NCBI RefSeq assembly: GCF_905475465.1
Contig: NC_062249.1
Span: 3,236,501 to 3,300,500 of the forward strand
DNA from: Pieris napi
Lineage: Eukaryota; Arthropoda; Insecta; Lepidoptera; Pieridae
Direction of reading: 5' to 3'
DNA: 64,000 nucleotides
Below, in pieces: positions 54,801 to 61,800 of this stretch. Below the pieces are notes generated by a model. That model saw only the letters and a list, made by a program, of their open reading frames with translations. It did not search any database and had not been told where the DNA came from. The position numbers were made by a program, and so were the translations under genes. The first letter of the stretch is position 1. Every line of letters begins with the position of its first letter.

Positions 54801-57209
54801 ATCAAAAGCTTTTAATGTTATTATCGTTAATGTTCAACGAATTTTGGGCAATCAAATAATTTGGGCCTGTAGCTACAATATTTGTATGAAATTTTGCCAG
54901 TTTAAATAAATACAATAAATCAGTGGCGCTTCAAGCTCAAGGTCCGATTTCTGAATCTGTTTCATGATCAATTTTAAATCTAATAGGCAAGTAGGTGATC
55001 AGCCTCCAATGCATGACACACGCCGTCGACTTTTTGGGTCTAAGACATGTCGGTTTCCTCACGATATTTTCCTTCACCGTTCGAGCAAATGCGCACATAG
55101 AAAGAAAGTCCATTGGTGCACAGCCGGGGATCGAACCTACGACAGGTATGAGAGTCGGACGCTGAAGCCACTAGGTCAACACTGCTTTTTCCTTAAATTT
55201 TGTCATTTTAGTAAGTACAATAGATTTATTTTGAACTAAATAACTCTTTCAACGTCATTAATAATTTGTTACCGTTAGGCAAACGTGTTGAAACACTAAA
55301 TTGATATGTTGCAATGAAATATAAATTAATGTTAGTTAACCTGGTTCGAACATATTTGGAACGTACATAAAACATGTACAGTTAGCTGCTTCCTAGATTT
55401 TAACATGACGGTTACAGGGAATTTCGTAAATAAATAAACTGTTAGGGCTACCACGTCTAGATTATATTCATTGCTTAAGAATTGTATCAAAAGTCTATTG
55501 CTAGATTAATCGTTTAGGTTCTCCGCCATTAAGTTGTGGAATAGGCTGCCCGACTTCATACGATTGGCTACCTCCCTAACATCTTTTAAAACTCTTCTGC
55601 ATAAACATTTCTTAATCATATTCTATCCTGCTCAGTCGTGACTTTTGTAATTCTTGTATTTATTTTTAGTTTTGTTTTTTGTATTTTTTAGATTAAGGTT
55701 CTGTAATTTATTTTTTTAGTTTTTTCCCTTACTAGGGTTGCCTGGAAGAGATGGCTTGTTAGCGATAAGGCCGCCATTGCATGCCTTATAATTTTATAAA
55801 TAAATAATCTTTACACATTTGTAACCGGTCTTCTATTATATCATGACGATCTATGCTGAACATGGAATAGTTGATAATAATAGAAGTGTGATTATCAATC
55901 CTATATCCAATATAGCAGTGTTGGCCTAGTGGCTTCAGCGTGCGACTCTCATACCTGAGAGTACCGGCTGTGCACCAATGGACTTTCTTTCTATGTGCGC
56001 ATTTAACCTTTGCTCGAACGGCGAAGGAAAACATCGTGAGATGATGTATTCTTATTTTCTCATTCAATTTTCACGGTTTAAATATTAATCCTTTATATCT
56101 CATAACCCACCATAGCTACATAGCTATGGTGGTACCAACAGACCCGTAAAAACCAAAAAATGTCTATGTCTTTTATAACCTACGCTGCGCTGAATATTTA
56201 TGTTGACCTATACTAGAATATTTGTTTATATTCCTGGTAACCCTAATTCTGAAATATAGTTTAGCTCACGATTTACGACCCAGTAAAACTCGGTGGCTGC
56301 TACGTAATTGTATACATACCTACTTACGATGTTTTAGTTTATTGATAATAAGAGTTAAGGAGAAACTGCTCCCAAGATACCGAAACACGATACTTCTTCC
56401 GTGATCTTGGTTTCTACTTTTCAAATTGAAAAAATTATGAAGGCAGTTGCGAGATGTTTCAGACATCTGTTTGTTTAAAACTTATTTTTTTGTAAATAAG
56501 CAAGTTTGGGGGGGGGGGGAGTCACTTTGTAAAACGTTACGATGCGGGGCGGAGATTGAATTACGCGTTATTGTTAATATTATTTTCGACTCTCCAGTAC
56601 TTCACACCACATAATGGTATCTTTTAGGTATAAAGAGTCACTTTGGTGGTTACGAAACGTTTTACTATTGGGTACAGAAAAACGTTACGGCGCGTTACAT
56701 GGGGGGGGCATCTGCTTCACATTTATATCGAATGTCTGGTTCCTATCACCTTGTGTCACTTTGCAAATTAAACGTAACAAACTATTGGTTTAGTAATGAA
56801 CACAATTCAAAATACTTACTGCGCTGGCGCAGCGACCCAAACACTAGTGCTTGCCATTTTTAACCGTCTTAAAAACGAAAGGAGGAGGTTATCAATTCTA
56901 CATGTAATTTTTTTTATGTACAAATACTTTTTCAATTATTTCAGGAAACTAGTAGCACAATTTAGCCGCGAAGAAACATCACTACTCGTTCTTCGCGTGA
57001 TGGTGGGTTTGATAATTCTCTACGACTGGGTACATCCCTCGGGCGCCTTCTGCCGTTCCTCTTCAGTGGATGTTAAAGGATGTGTCAAATTCCTCCAACA
57101 GCAACCTCCACCCAAAGCGGAACCTTTGTTAAACGCCCTGAGATATACCACCAAGCACCTGAACAGCCAATCGACGCCAAGGAATATTCGGGCTTTGTTA
57201 GCCGCGTGA
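27404..57209 (+). CDS. CYRI: CYRI (FAM49) homologue, Rac1-binding regulator of the WAVE complex, 4 coding exons
   Basis: Coding exons: 27404-27718, 45362-45493, 50314-50591, 56945-57209; all GT-AG, phases agree, 329 residues (vertebrate CYRI-B has 324). Similarity to FAM49/CYRI covers the whole length: FLDFENA, YKGAGKEIREAI, SPTQHLEQ, KQFAEIL, AIQNDFSYYRR, ANRMSLFYA, ATPMLK, VMVGLIILYDWVHP, GAF and LLNALRYTTKHLN. In vertebrates this protein binds active Rac1 through a DUF1394/CYFIP-like fold and competes with the WAVE complex at the leading edge. The paired Arg163-Arg164 align with the Rac-contact arginines, and Gly2 (MGKLL) suits N-myristoylation. The start has an AAAATGG context. Introns are 17.6, 4.8 and 6.4 kb, all full of repeats. 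No frameshift or stop was seen. Confidence 0.95.
30774..31211. mobile_element. DNA transposon with GGGGGCGTCCATAAATTACG termini
   Basis: Inverted ends GGGGGCGTCCATAAATTACG and its near-complement (..TAATTTATGGACGCCCCC), flanked by TTT on both sides. The interior has an imperfect direct repeat (TTGAGCTCGNAGANC). Non-coding. A related terminus occurs at about 12375. Confidence 0.8.
31254..31507 (+). mobile_element. Non-autonomous Helitron (5' end eroded)
   Basis: Shares AAATATAAAATTCTCGTG and GAATCGGACGACATCTATTT with the copy at 8013 and ends GCCGGGTCAGCTAG before T. The expected 5' TC is not clear. Confidence 0.75.
31928..32152 (-). mobile_element. Non-autonomous Helitron (second family)
   Basis: The minus strand starts TCTACTATATAAAAATAAG and ends GCGTTTGCTAG, with A before and T after. 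The closest relative is at 44672-44896; the two are similar end to end. Confidence 0.85.
32303..32486 (+). mobile_element. Non-LTR retrotransposon 3' end (family A)
   Basis: Truncated C-terminal coding remnant (CGACTTAAGGTCCTTCA) followed by the CGCGAGCCCTCTG..CATGGGCGGCGG tail and TTCTATAAAA end. Confidence 0.7.
33060..33340. other. Unidentified GC-rich segment
   Basis: About 280 bases of distinctly higher GC content inside AT-rich CYRI intron 1. It has a 68-codon plus-strand ORF (33132-33338) with a basic composition that I do not recognise. It could be a retroelement 5' region or a captured gene fragment. Confidence 0.3.
33745..33812. repeat. (TA)n microsatellite
   Basis: About 34 uninterrupted TA dinucleotides. 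It sits next to the partial MITE at 33826-33915. Confidence 0.95.
33826..33915. mobile_element. Partial MITE ending in ATTTTGACTGTATA
   Basis: Nearly identical to the right half of the complete element at 39836-40026 (ACGTCATCGG, TACGACCAAATATGAGTAGT). The left half is missing and replaced by the TA tract. Confidence 0.75.
33977..34159. mobile_element. MITE with about 53-bp near-perfect inverted ends
   Basis: Ends in GCGGGCCATAGACG and CGTCTATGGCCCGC. The arms continue through ACCGCATGTTGCAGTC with few mismatches around an approximately 80-bp core. Moderately GC-rich. The target duplication is unclear. Confidence 0.85.
34747..35008 (-). mobile_element. tRNA-derived SINE (family S)
   Basis: Same body and box B (GGATCGATCCTACG variant) as 11681-11960, on the minus strand, with a short local duplication of CTACGATCT in the head. 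Confidence 0.75.
35078..35228 (-). mobile_element. Retroelement 3' end (family C), uninterrupted copy
   Basis: Contains GAACGTCAAAAAAGAAATAT and the AGAAGAACTGGCAATAAACTC block. It serves as the empty-site paralogue for the Helitron insertion at 44672. Confidence 0.7.
35690..35832 (+). mobile_element. Non-LTR retrotransposon 3' end (family A)
   Basis: RT C-terminal remnant (GGGTCCTTCAAAAAAAGGGCG) and GGCCGGCAACGCACTCGCG tail, ending at TTCTATAAA. Confidence 0.7.
36027..36480. repeat. Probable unclassified repeat
   Basis: A block starting GGGGGGGTCAGTACAAGC with CCCCCGGCCGCCATTTTGG, followed by AT-rich sequence with T/A homopolymers. Composition and texture resemble one arm of a long foldback, but no inverted partner is in the window. 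Confidence 0.35.
37261..37342 (+). mobile_element. Retroelement 3' end (family D)
   Basis: The GTCTATGGGCTGCG / GACTGCCCTTTTTGGGCGTC block with a terminal A run; a second copy is at 41361-41443. Confidence 0.55.
37407..37678. mobile_element. MITE with AGGGAGTCCCAAGACTATGG termini
   Basis: Imperfect inverted ends (AGGGAGTCCCAAGACTATGG; CAGGGAGTCTCAAGACTATG on the other strand) extending about 50 bases, with a non-coding AT-rich core. A partial copy is at 2370-2605. Confidence 0.75.
37842..38055 (+). mobile_element. tRNA-derived SINE (family S), divergent copy
   Basis: Plus-strand head GTTGGCCTAGTGGCC, followed by a rearranged body and the CTTGCCTATTAGA / ACACATACAGAAATTC end. Confidence 0.6.
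38535..38770 (-). mobile_element. tRNA-derived SINE (family S)
   Basis: Minus-strand copy with conserved body; the head is deleted between box B (GGTTCGATCCCC) and the GTTTGGCC end. Confidence 0.8.
39094..39228. mobile_element. hAT-type MITE with perfect 8-bp target duplication
   Basis: 135 bp with ends TAGAGTTTCCCAACC and, on the opposite strand, CAGGTTTCCCAACG. It is flanked on both sides by the identical octamer GTCTAGAC (39086-39093 and 39229-39236). The 8-bp duplication and CAGNGTTTCCCAAC-like end are typical of hAT elements. Non-coding. Confidence 0.9.
39836..40026. mobile_element. Tc1/mariner- or pogo-like MITE (TA-flanked)
   Basis: Ends in ACAGTCAAAACCGTTTACGA and its imperfect inverse (AACAGATTTTGACTGT), with TA at both sides. 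Non-coding core including GACTATCGGTTTTTACGACC. The superfamily call rests on ends and TA only. Confidence 0.7.
41361..41443 (+). mobile_element. Retroelement 3' end (family D)
   Basis: GTGTCTATGGGCTGCGTGG and TTTTTGGTCGTCCCGCAAGC blocks followed by TTCTATAAAA and an A run. Confidence 0.6.
41930..42230 (+). mobile_element. Non-LTR retrotransposon 3' fragment with RT C-terminus (family A)
   Basis: The frame encodes YHPYHLDVGRSTTDRF, FLPRTTML and FDLGSIKKRAYQF, the same C-terminal region as at 21196-21505, followed by a diverged family-A tail. Decayed and not expressed as a gene. Confidence 0.75.
42795..42903 (+). mobile_element. tRNA-derived SINE (family S), 3' fragment
   Basis: GTGTCGGGCACAGTAGGCTG through TGAGGCCCAGACC to TTGTAGCGCC; the head is missing. 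Confidence 0.65.
43872..44010 (-). mobile_element. Non-LTR retrotransposon 3' end (family A)
   Basis: GAGGCTCATCTGATGTTAAG and GCGAGTGCGTTGCCGGCC, reading on the minus strand, with a truncated coding remnant at its far end. Confidence 0.7.
44617..44935 (-). mobile_element. Retroelement 3' end (family C) split by a Helitron
   Basis: Family-C sequence runs up to GTCAAAAAAGAAA at 44671 and resumes at 44897 with TATATGTATATTAAATATTT. The intact copy at 35078-35228 has these two halves joined. The downstream AACTGGC block is lost. Confidence 0.7.
44672..44896 (+). mobile_element. Non-autonomous Helitron nested in a retroelement
   Basis: 225 bp, starting TCTACTATATAAAAATAAG and ending AAGTTTGCTAG, inserted between A and T with no target duplication. 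Relative of 31928-32152. The 89-codon ORF across it is incidental. Confidence 0.88.
46322..46440 (+). mobile_element. tRNA-derived SINE (family S), fragment
   Basis: CAATGTTGGCGTTATTGC head and TCATCCCTGAG, then a jump to GTGTCGGGCACAGAAGGCTG; truncated and diverged. Confidence 0.55.
47330..47396 (+). mobile_element. Short family-A retrotransposon tail
   Basis: AAAAGGCCAGCAACGCTCTC ... CACTTAACATCAGATGAG, a diverged fragment of the tail. Confidence 0.55.
47707..47838 (-). mobile_element. Non-LTR retrotransposon 3' end (family A)
   Basis: AACGGGCAGGAGGCTCATC and GTGCGTTGCCGGCC, reading on the minus strand. A chance 99-codon plus-strand ORF runs into it. Confidence 0.7.
48295..48535 (+). mobile_element. 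tRNA-derived SINE (family S)
   Basis: Plus-strand head GTGTTGGCCTAGTGGCTTC (box A region) and GCAGGTTCTATG (eroded box B), then the usual body to TTGTAGCGCCACTG. Confidence 0.8.
48628..48734 (+). ncRNA. U6 snRNA-like copy (probable pseudogene)
   Basis: 107 bases closely similar to metazoan U6 snRNA across its full length: CTCGCTTCG near the 5' end, AAAATTGGAACGATACAGAG (containing the ACAGAGA box), GCATGGCCCCTGCG, AAGGATGACACGCAAAATCG, and a terminal T run after CCACA. Several substitutions occur in the 5' stem and elsewhere (for example GATAAGC for GATTAGC, CATTCC for CGTTCC), and the 5' stem-loop no longer pairs well. No clear upstream TATA/PSE pair is seen. A retroposed copy is more likely than an active gene, but full length and an intact core leave this open. 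Confidence 0.85.
48811..48878 (+). pseudogene. tRNA-like segment downstream of the U6 copy
   Basis: GTGGGTAT at the left can pair with ATACCC at the right as an acceptor stem. A T-arm-like GTGGGTCGAGTCCCAC lies just before the 3' strand, one base short of a canonical T loop. The interior (about 63 nt in all) is too short for a complete cloverleaf. Degenerate tRNA or a tRNA-derived SINE head. Confidence 0.45.
49445..49671 (-). mobile_element. tRNA-derived SINE (family S), diverged
   Basis: The body is recognisable by GCGCACATAGAAAGAAA and ACCTCAGG near the head; substitutions are heavy. Confidence 0.6.
50679..50873 (+). mobile_element. Non-LTR retrotransposon fragment (family A, coding remnant)
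   Basis: GTATCACCTCAACGTCCGTC, CACTGAAGTATTTCGAACC and GACTTAGGGTCCTTCAAG correspond to the RT C-terminal region of family A. The usual tail is absent; a family-B tail follows at once. Confidence 0.7.
50897..51003 (+). mobile_element. Non-LTR retrotransposon 3' end (family B)
   Basis: GCCTGGAAGAGATCGCTCG ... TTAATTATGTCAACTGTAAT ... AATAAATAAATAA tail, directly abutting the family-A fragment. Confidence 0.75.
53740..53905 (-). mobile_element. Decayed retrotransposon coding fragment
   Basis: One minus-strand frame reads WLRNVREWTGIATAEELLHL and then LTANLQ and a stop, resembling the C-terminal tail of LINE-type polyproteins. It has no intact ORF beyond this. Confidence 0.55.
54921..55185 (-). 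mobile_element. tRNA-derived SINE (family S)
   Basis: Near full-length minus-strand copy with box B (GGTTCGATCCCC region GGGATCGAACC on plus) and the CAGTGGCGC end. Confidence 0.82.
55440..55805 (+). mobile_element. Non-LTR retrotransposon 3' fragment (family B, jockey/CR1-like)
   Basis: A frame encodes RFSAIKLWNRLPDFIR then LTSFKTLLHKHFL and a stop, the usual end of jockey/CR1-like reverse transcriptases. It is followed by an AT-rich 3' UTR, the GCCTGGAAGAGATGGC block and AAATAAATAA. Confidence 0.7.
55915..56042 (+). mobile_element. tRNA-derived SINE (family S), 5' half
   Basis: GCAGTGTTGGCCTAGTGGC through box B remnant and CCAATGGACTTTC to ACATCGTGAG; the 3' half is absent. Opposite orientation to 54921-55185. 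Confidence 0.78.
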
Positions 57210-59445
57210 GGACAGCATTCGAGCTTTGCATGTTGCTGTGGGGAATGATGTGACAATAATACATGGGGATTTCTCGTTGGCATTTCAGTTGCATAGCGCC
57301 GTTTGAGTACCAGGGAATCAACGGTTACATTCAGAGTCGAAACTAAGCGCGAACTATGACTGCGAGTTGGAGTTGAAGTTAGCGCTGTCTCGACTCTTTC
57401 TGTTTGTACCCTCAATTCTCTGATGCTCAGGTCTTAAATCGTTAAATCGGTTGACACTCTGCTAACTTATATTTTCGTGTTTGATTTCATGCCTTTAAAG
57501 TTCCTTGTGCGATTGAGTTTCAACCGATTTGCAAATTAATGTTAGTATAAGATATGGAAAGAGGGGTTATTCATGAAATTCAAGTAAAATATTGTGAATA
57601 ACCCTGTTGAAAGTTGTTTTAAAGGATTGCGTGTCCTTGTTTTCCTGCTTCTTCGTGATATTGACATTATGAAACTATTTTTAATTTTGCGTTTTAGGAC
57701 TGCCAAGCCCATAAATGTACTGAGAGTTTGGGTTTATTTCCAATTTTGGCAGCCGGCATTTACCTATAAATATATATAGTTGAACAAATTAGTACACTTT
57801 AGACGAAGCTTCAAAAGCTAATATATTTTTTGAGAAATCATTCCCTCCCCCACTCAAATGCAAAGTTACTTCACAACGTACAGAATTTATATAATAGTCG
57901 CTAACTGTTAGAATTAAGATACTAAAGTCTATTGGAGTAGGAGAGAGTATTAACTATGTTAAGGAATAATAATTATCTTTTAATTGGTTACCACAAATAT
58001 TGTGCAATATGAGTCCCAGTGAACCTCCCTGAACGACTCCTCTATGGGTTATAAAAAGGACTTGACTGTGCTGCAGTTACGACTTATTTGTGCGATGACC
58101 ATACTTCCCTTAAGTTTATCTACTTGTTAAATAATCTGGTTAGAAGTATTTATGTCATGGTATGGTAAAATAATGGATGAAATATTTTTGGTAACCCAAC
58201 GAATTATAACTAACACGTAAATCTAAGGTAACAATTTAAAACACGGGATTGTTCCCTACCACTAATCTAGACCGTATATCCTAGTCGAAGTATAGTGGTA
58301 AATGTTTCCAAAATATCGTATATTGCATTGCCTCAAATTTTGTGGTACCGTTTGATACATTTTTACAATATATTTTACGCTATATATTATTGTTAAGCCG
58401 CATACGCTCAATTTATCTGGTCAGAGTATTTGATTCATAAATGCTAAAACAAGTAAATCTTTACCAAATTAACGTAAAGATTTTGGAATTATTAATGTAA
58501 AAGTAGTGTTTCTAGATTTTCGTTTTGAATGAGGCCGAATGAGTCTAGTCTTCCATTTCATTCTCTATAATTCACTAAGCAAAGCAGTTTTTAAACCCAT
58601 CTCAGTAATAATTATAATTTTAATAATCTTTGATTACATTAGATTGTACTGAGCATGTATTGAATATTTCGTAGTTATTAGATAATTGCACAAATAGCAC
58701 ATTAATGTTATTTAATCATGTAGTTATTTTGTCCTAATTCTGATGTTCAAAAATTTTTAAATTGTATACTTTACTAGAAAGACCGCTTTGGTCTCTCATA
58801 TGAAAAAATACAATTTAAGTTTTGAACAACAGAATTACTATAATCTTGTTGAATTTAGTAATGTGCGTATCGCACAAATTGAATAAATCTGCCACTGCCC
58901 AATTGATAATATTGTATTTGACCTTTTTTCTAGAACAAAATTTAATAAAATATATAAGAACTCATTTAATGAAATATTTGATGTTAAGATTATTTGTCTG
59001 TTAGGTGTTCCTCCTATACTGTAGCGATTAAAGTTGAAAAGCATTTATTACTTTGGCAATACTCATCTTTAATCATAGTTATTGTATGTAGTTAGTCTTC
59101 AACTGTTAGTAGCTAATGTAAAATTTATATAGATTTATTTGAAAATTTTATTGTCTTACATCAGAATTTTACTATGTTAATTCTACTTAATGTTGTCTAT
59201 TTAAAGCGCACTATCTATTACTTAATTATACAAACTTGTGATAGTATATTGAATTGCAAATAGTTAATTTGTAAACAATATTTCATATTTACTAGAAAAA
59301 TTATTGCTGCTTTCATTGGTTAACACTTAGAACTAATTTTTAAGTTTTCATTTATTTATTATATAGTAAAAACACCAAAGTTATAAATAATAAACATAAT
59401 AGTAACTTAAACTAATTTTATTTAAACCTTATCACAATTTCTTGA
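57210..59445. other. Intergenic region between convergent CYRI and CNEP1R1
   Basis: Contains the CYRI 3' UTR; the first canonical AATAAA I see after its stop is at 58882-58887, and the next at 58944-58949, implying either a long 3' UTR or a non-canonical signal. The CNEP1R1 end is at the right. No gene or named repeat recognised. Confidence 0.6.
59417..59422 (-). terminator. Probable poly(A) signal of CNEP1R1
   Basis: TTTATT on the plus strand, that is AATAAA on the minus strand, 24 bases after the CNEP1R1 stop. Further A/T-rich alternatives follow near 59348-59358. Confidence 0.4.
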
Positions 59446-60548
59446 CTAATAATGACAACTTAGAATGTTAGCCGGTCGAGGTTTAAGTATTAGTTTGCCA
59501 GTTTCATCACAAGACATATTGAAATCATTAAGAACAGATCGGGTCCGTGCTGTGATGATGCTGGGTGCAATCACCTTCCTGTGTACTCCGACTATGAAGA
59601 GTAGCACTGAAAATACAATCTTATCTATATGTATTCAAATCTAGTGGAAACATCAAAATCAGTGAAACTATCAACTTGGTCTTCAAAGCCCACTTCTTAT
59701 AATTCTCTACAACATTCTTATAAAGATTAATACAGCAGAATTATCCAAACAATACATGTTTAAGTAGCAATTTTAATATGATAAGTTAGTTTTTTAAAAA
59801 AGGAAAAACAAATATTCTTACATAACAGAGTTGAGGTGACTGTAAAGAAGGGATGGTTCCATAGTGACTGTGTGAGAGACACAACAGGAGTGAGTGGATC
59901 CGTAAGCCAGTGCCAAGCTGCTATTGCTGTGCATAATGACACCACTGCTAATACAACTAAAAATATTTTTAAAAGTTTTATTATCTTTGTGGCTCAATGA
60001 GTAATCCATATGGCTTTTAGCCTATACATAGAGAGTTTCGACTCTTGGTGATACAATATTTATTTTAATTGTTAAGTTCAGCATATACTTTTCTCCACAT
60101 AAAAATTGAAGTAAAAATGTATTTTAATGTAAAATATGAAAGTCTTATGAACAAATTATAAAACAATAGTGTTATATTAAAATAGTATTTCTAAGAAAAG
60201 TTACTTACTTCTCCATCTCGTAGTAGCAGGTTGCAAACAAGCTATTACTTCTGTTAATCTTCTCTCAAAAGCCTTTAGATCTACAAAAATGTTGTAAGGA
60301 TTTATATTTGTTATAAAACATTACACAAGATAGGTAAGAGATCCGTATTTGTTCTAATATCACAAACTATTCTATAATAAACAACTGCCTTATACTTTTC
60401 AAATTTTGGAGAATTTATAGAAGGGGTACAATGACAATAATGGATATTAGTAGAACACAAATGTAATTTTAATGAAATGTTGGAATCCTTAAATTTAGGA
60501 ATTAGTTTAGCTAGACCTACCATCACATGCTGTTTGTTCTAATGACAT
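59446..60548 (-). CDS. CNEP1R1: CNEP1R1 (TMEM188) homologue, regulatory subunit of the nuclear-envelope lipin phosphatase, 4 exons
   Basis: Minus-strand exons in order: 60548-60521, 60280-60209, 59956-59822, 59606-59446. GT-AG introns and agreeing phases give 131 residues (human 125). Alignable blocks across the length: MSLEQTACDDLKAFERRLTE, CLQPAT, RWR, the first membrane segment (about 33-50), SLWNHPFFT, the second membrane segment (about 72-86), KVIAPSIITARTRSVL and FNMSCDETGKLILKPRP. In vertebrates and yeast (Spo7) this protein binds the phosphatase CTDNEP1 (Nem1) in the ER/nuclear membrane and promotes dephosphorylation of lipin, controlling phosphatidate and triacylglycerol synthesis. 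The 28-base first coding exon is too short to appear as an ORF. Its 5' end faces ECI1. Confidence 0.95.
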
Positions 60549-61800
60549 TGCTATTTAGATCTTATTCATAACAATATTAAAATTGAAATATCTTATGTAT
60601 AACAATGATTTAAGACCATGACTTTCTTTAATTTGAATCTTATTGGTTTTAATCACAAATTTACTTCCAAGTTCCATCAACAATTCAAGTAGAGGAAAAG
60701 TAAAATACATATGTTATTTGACAGATGACACTGACAGATGCATCGGTGTGTGTGGATTTTAAAGAGAAAAATCTGTATCTTTATACTTACTTAATCGAAT
60801 TATAGTGGTTTTTCAAAAATAAACATTTTAAACGTAAAAAAATTATAAATAAAAAATATTTTTATTCATGATGTAGAACACAAATAACTGAACGTATTTA
60901 ACTAATGTCGATTATCATTAAAGATGGTCTTCGGAATCTGAGTTCTGACTGATGACACCCGAAAATCGAAATCCGAATTATATTACATACCTATGTCTAA
61001 CTTGTAATTTGAATTTGGAAAATAAAAACAAATCAAGGTAAGTAATTAAAACTTTTTGTGTAAATTTACATTTAGATAATATAGCCATTTATTAATATAA
61101 TAAATTAACATTTATATTATTACATGTAATAAAAGATTTTTATTTATAAAGTATTAAGCAGTCGGTACTAGCAAGTAGCATTAAAACGGTACAAAGTCCA
61201 AATTTCCGTCGATGTTACTTGTTGATACCTTATTAATATCTAGTTAATGTCTAGTTAGTTAGACCTTAAAAACTAACTGTAGAAATTGAATATTTCCGTT
61301 ACGGTTTCTTCGTTACGAAATTCATAATTAAATAATCAACATAGATAAAAGTTAGCTCAGTGAAACTGGTTTTGTTTACCTATAATGAAAATATATGTTC
61401 CAAAGCTTAAAACTATGTATCAGATAAGCAAAGTACACAAGACAGTGTGCAGTAACGATACACTGCTATTAGTACAGTTTGGATAACCACTTGGCTACTT
61501 GTGAATAAATTATTCTTTAAAAAAAAATACATTTTAATTGTCATAGTCAGGTAGGTGTGTAGAAATTATCTCAGTGTATCAGACATTACTGTGTAAACTT
61601 TATGTAACATCAAAATAATGTTTCCATTCTAATTAATATTTCTTTTTTTAAAAGGACAACTTTATACAACCCTAGAAATTGCACAGTTAAGCAATGCTAT
61701 ATTAAGTTTGTACTGTAGTTGTGTAAAAAAATATGTTCTTGTTCTAGAAATTAAAATAATTATTTAATAAAATAAAGAACATTATCTTGCAGTTAGAACA
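60549..61800. promoter_or_regulatory. Divergent intergenic region: CNEP1R1 and ECI1 promoters
   Basis: 1.25 kb between two start codons facing away from each other. It must contain both promoters and leaders. A non-coding first exon of ECI1 is plausible: CAAG|GTAAGT at 61037/61038 and TTGCAG|TT at 61792/61793, the second just before the ATG. No known repeat was seen here, unlike most of the window. Confidence 0.5.

Larger units (their letters stand above)
50592..56944 (+). other. CYRI intron 3 (6.4 kb)
   Basis: GT-AG intron with LINE tails, two SINEs in opposite orientation and decayed LINE coding fragments (listed). 51820-52060 resembles a dispersed insect repeat (ACCGACTTCAAAATG). 52800-53040 may be a heavily decayed LINE fragment. 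56500-56760 is G-run-containing sequence with repeated AACGTTACG motifs. No other gene recognised. Confidence 0.8.
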
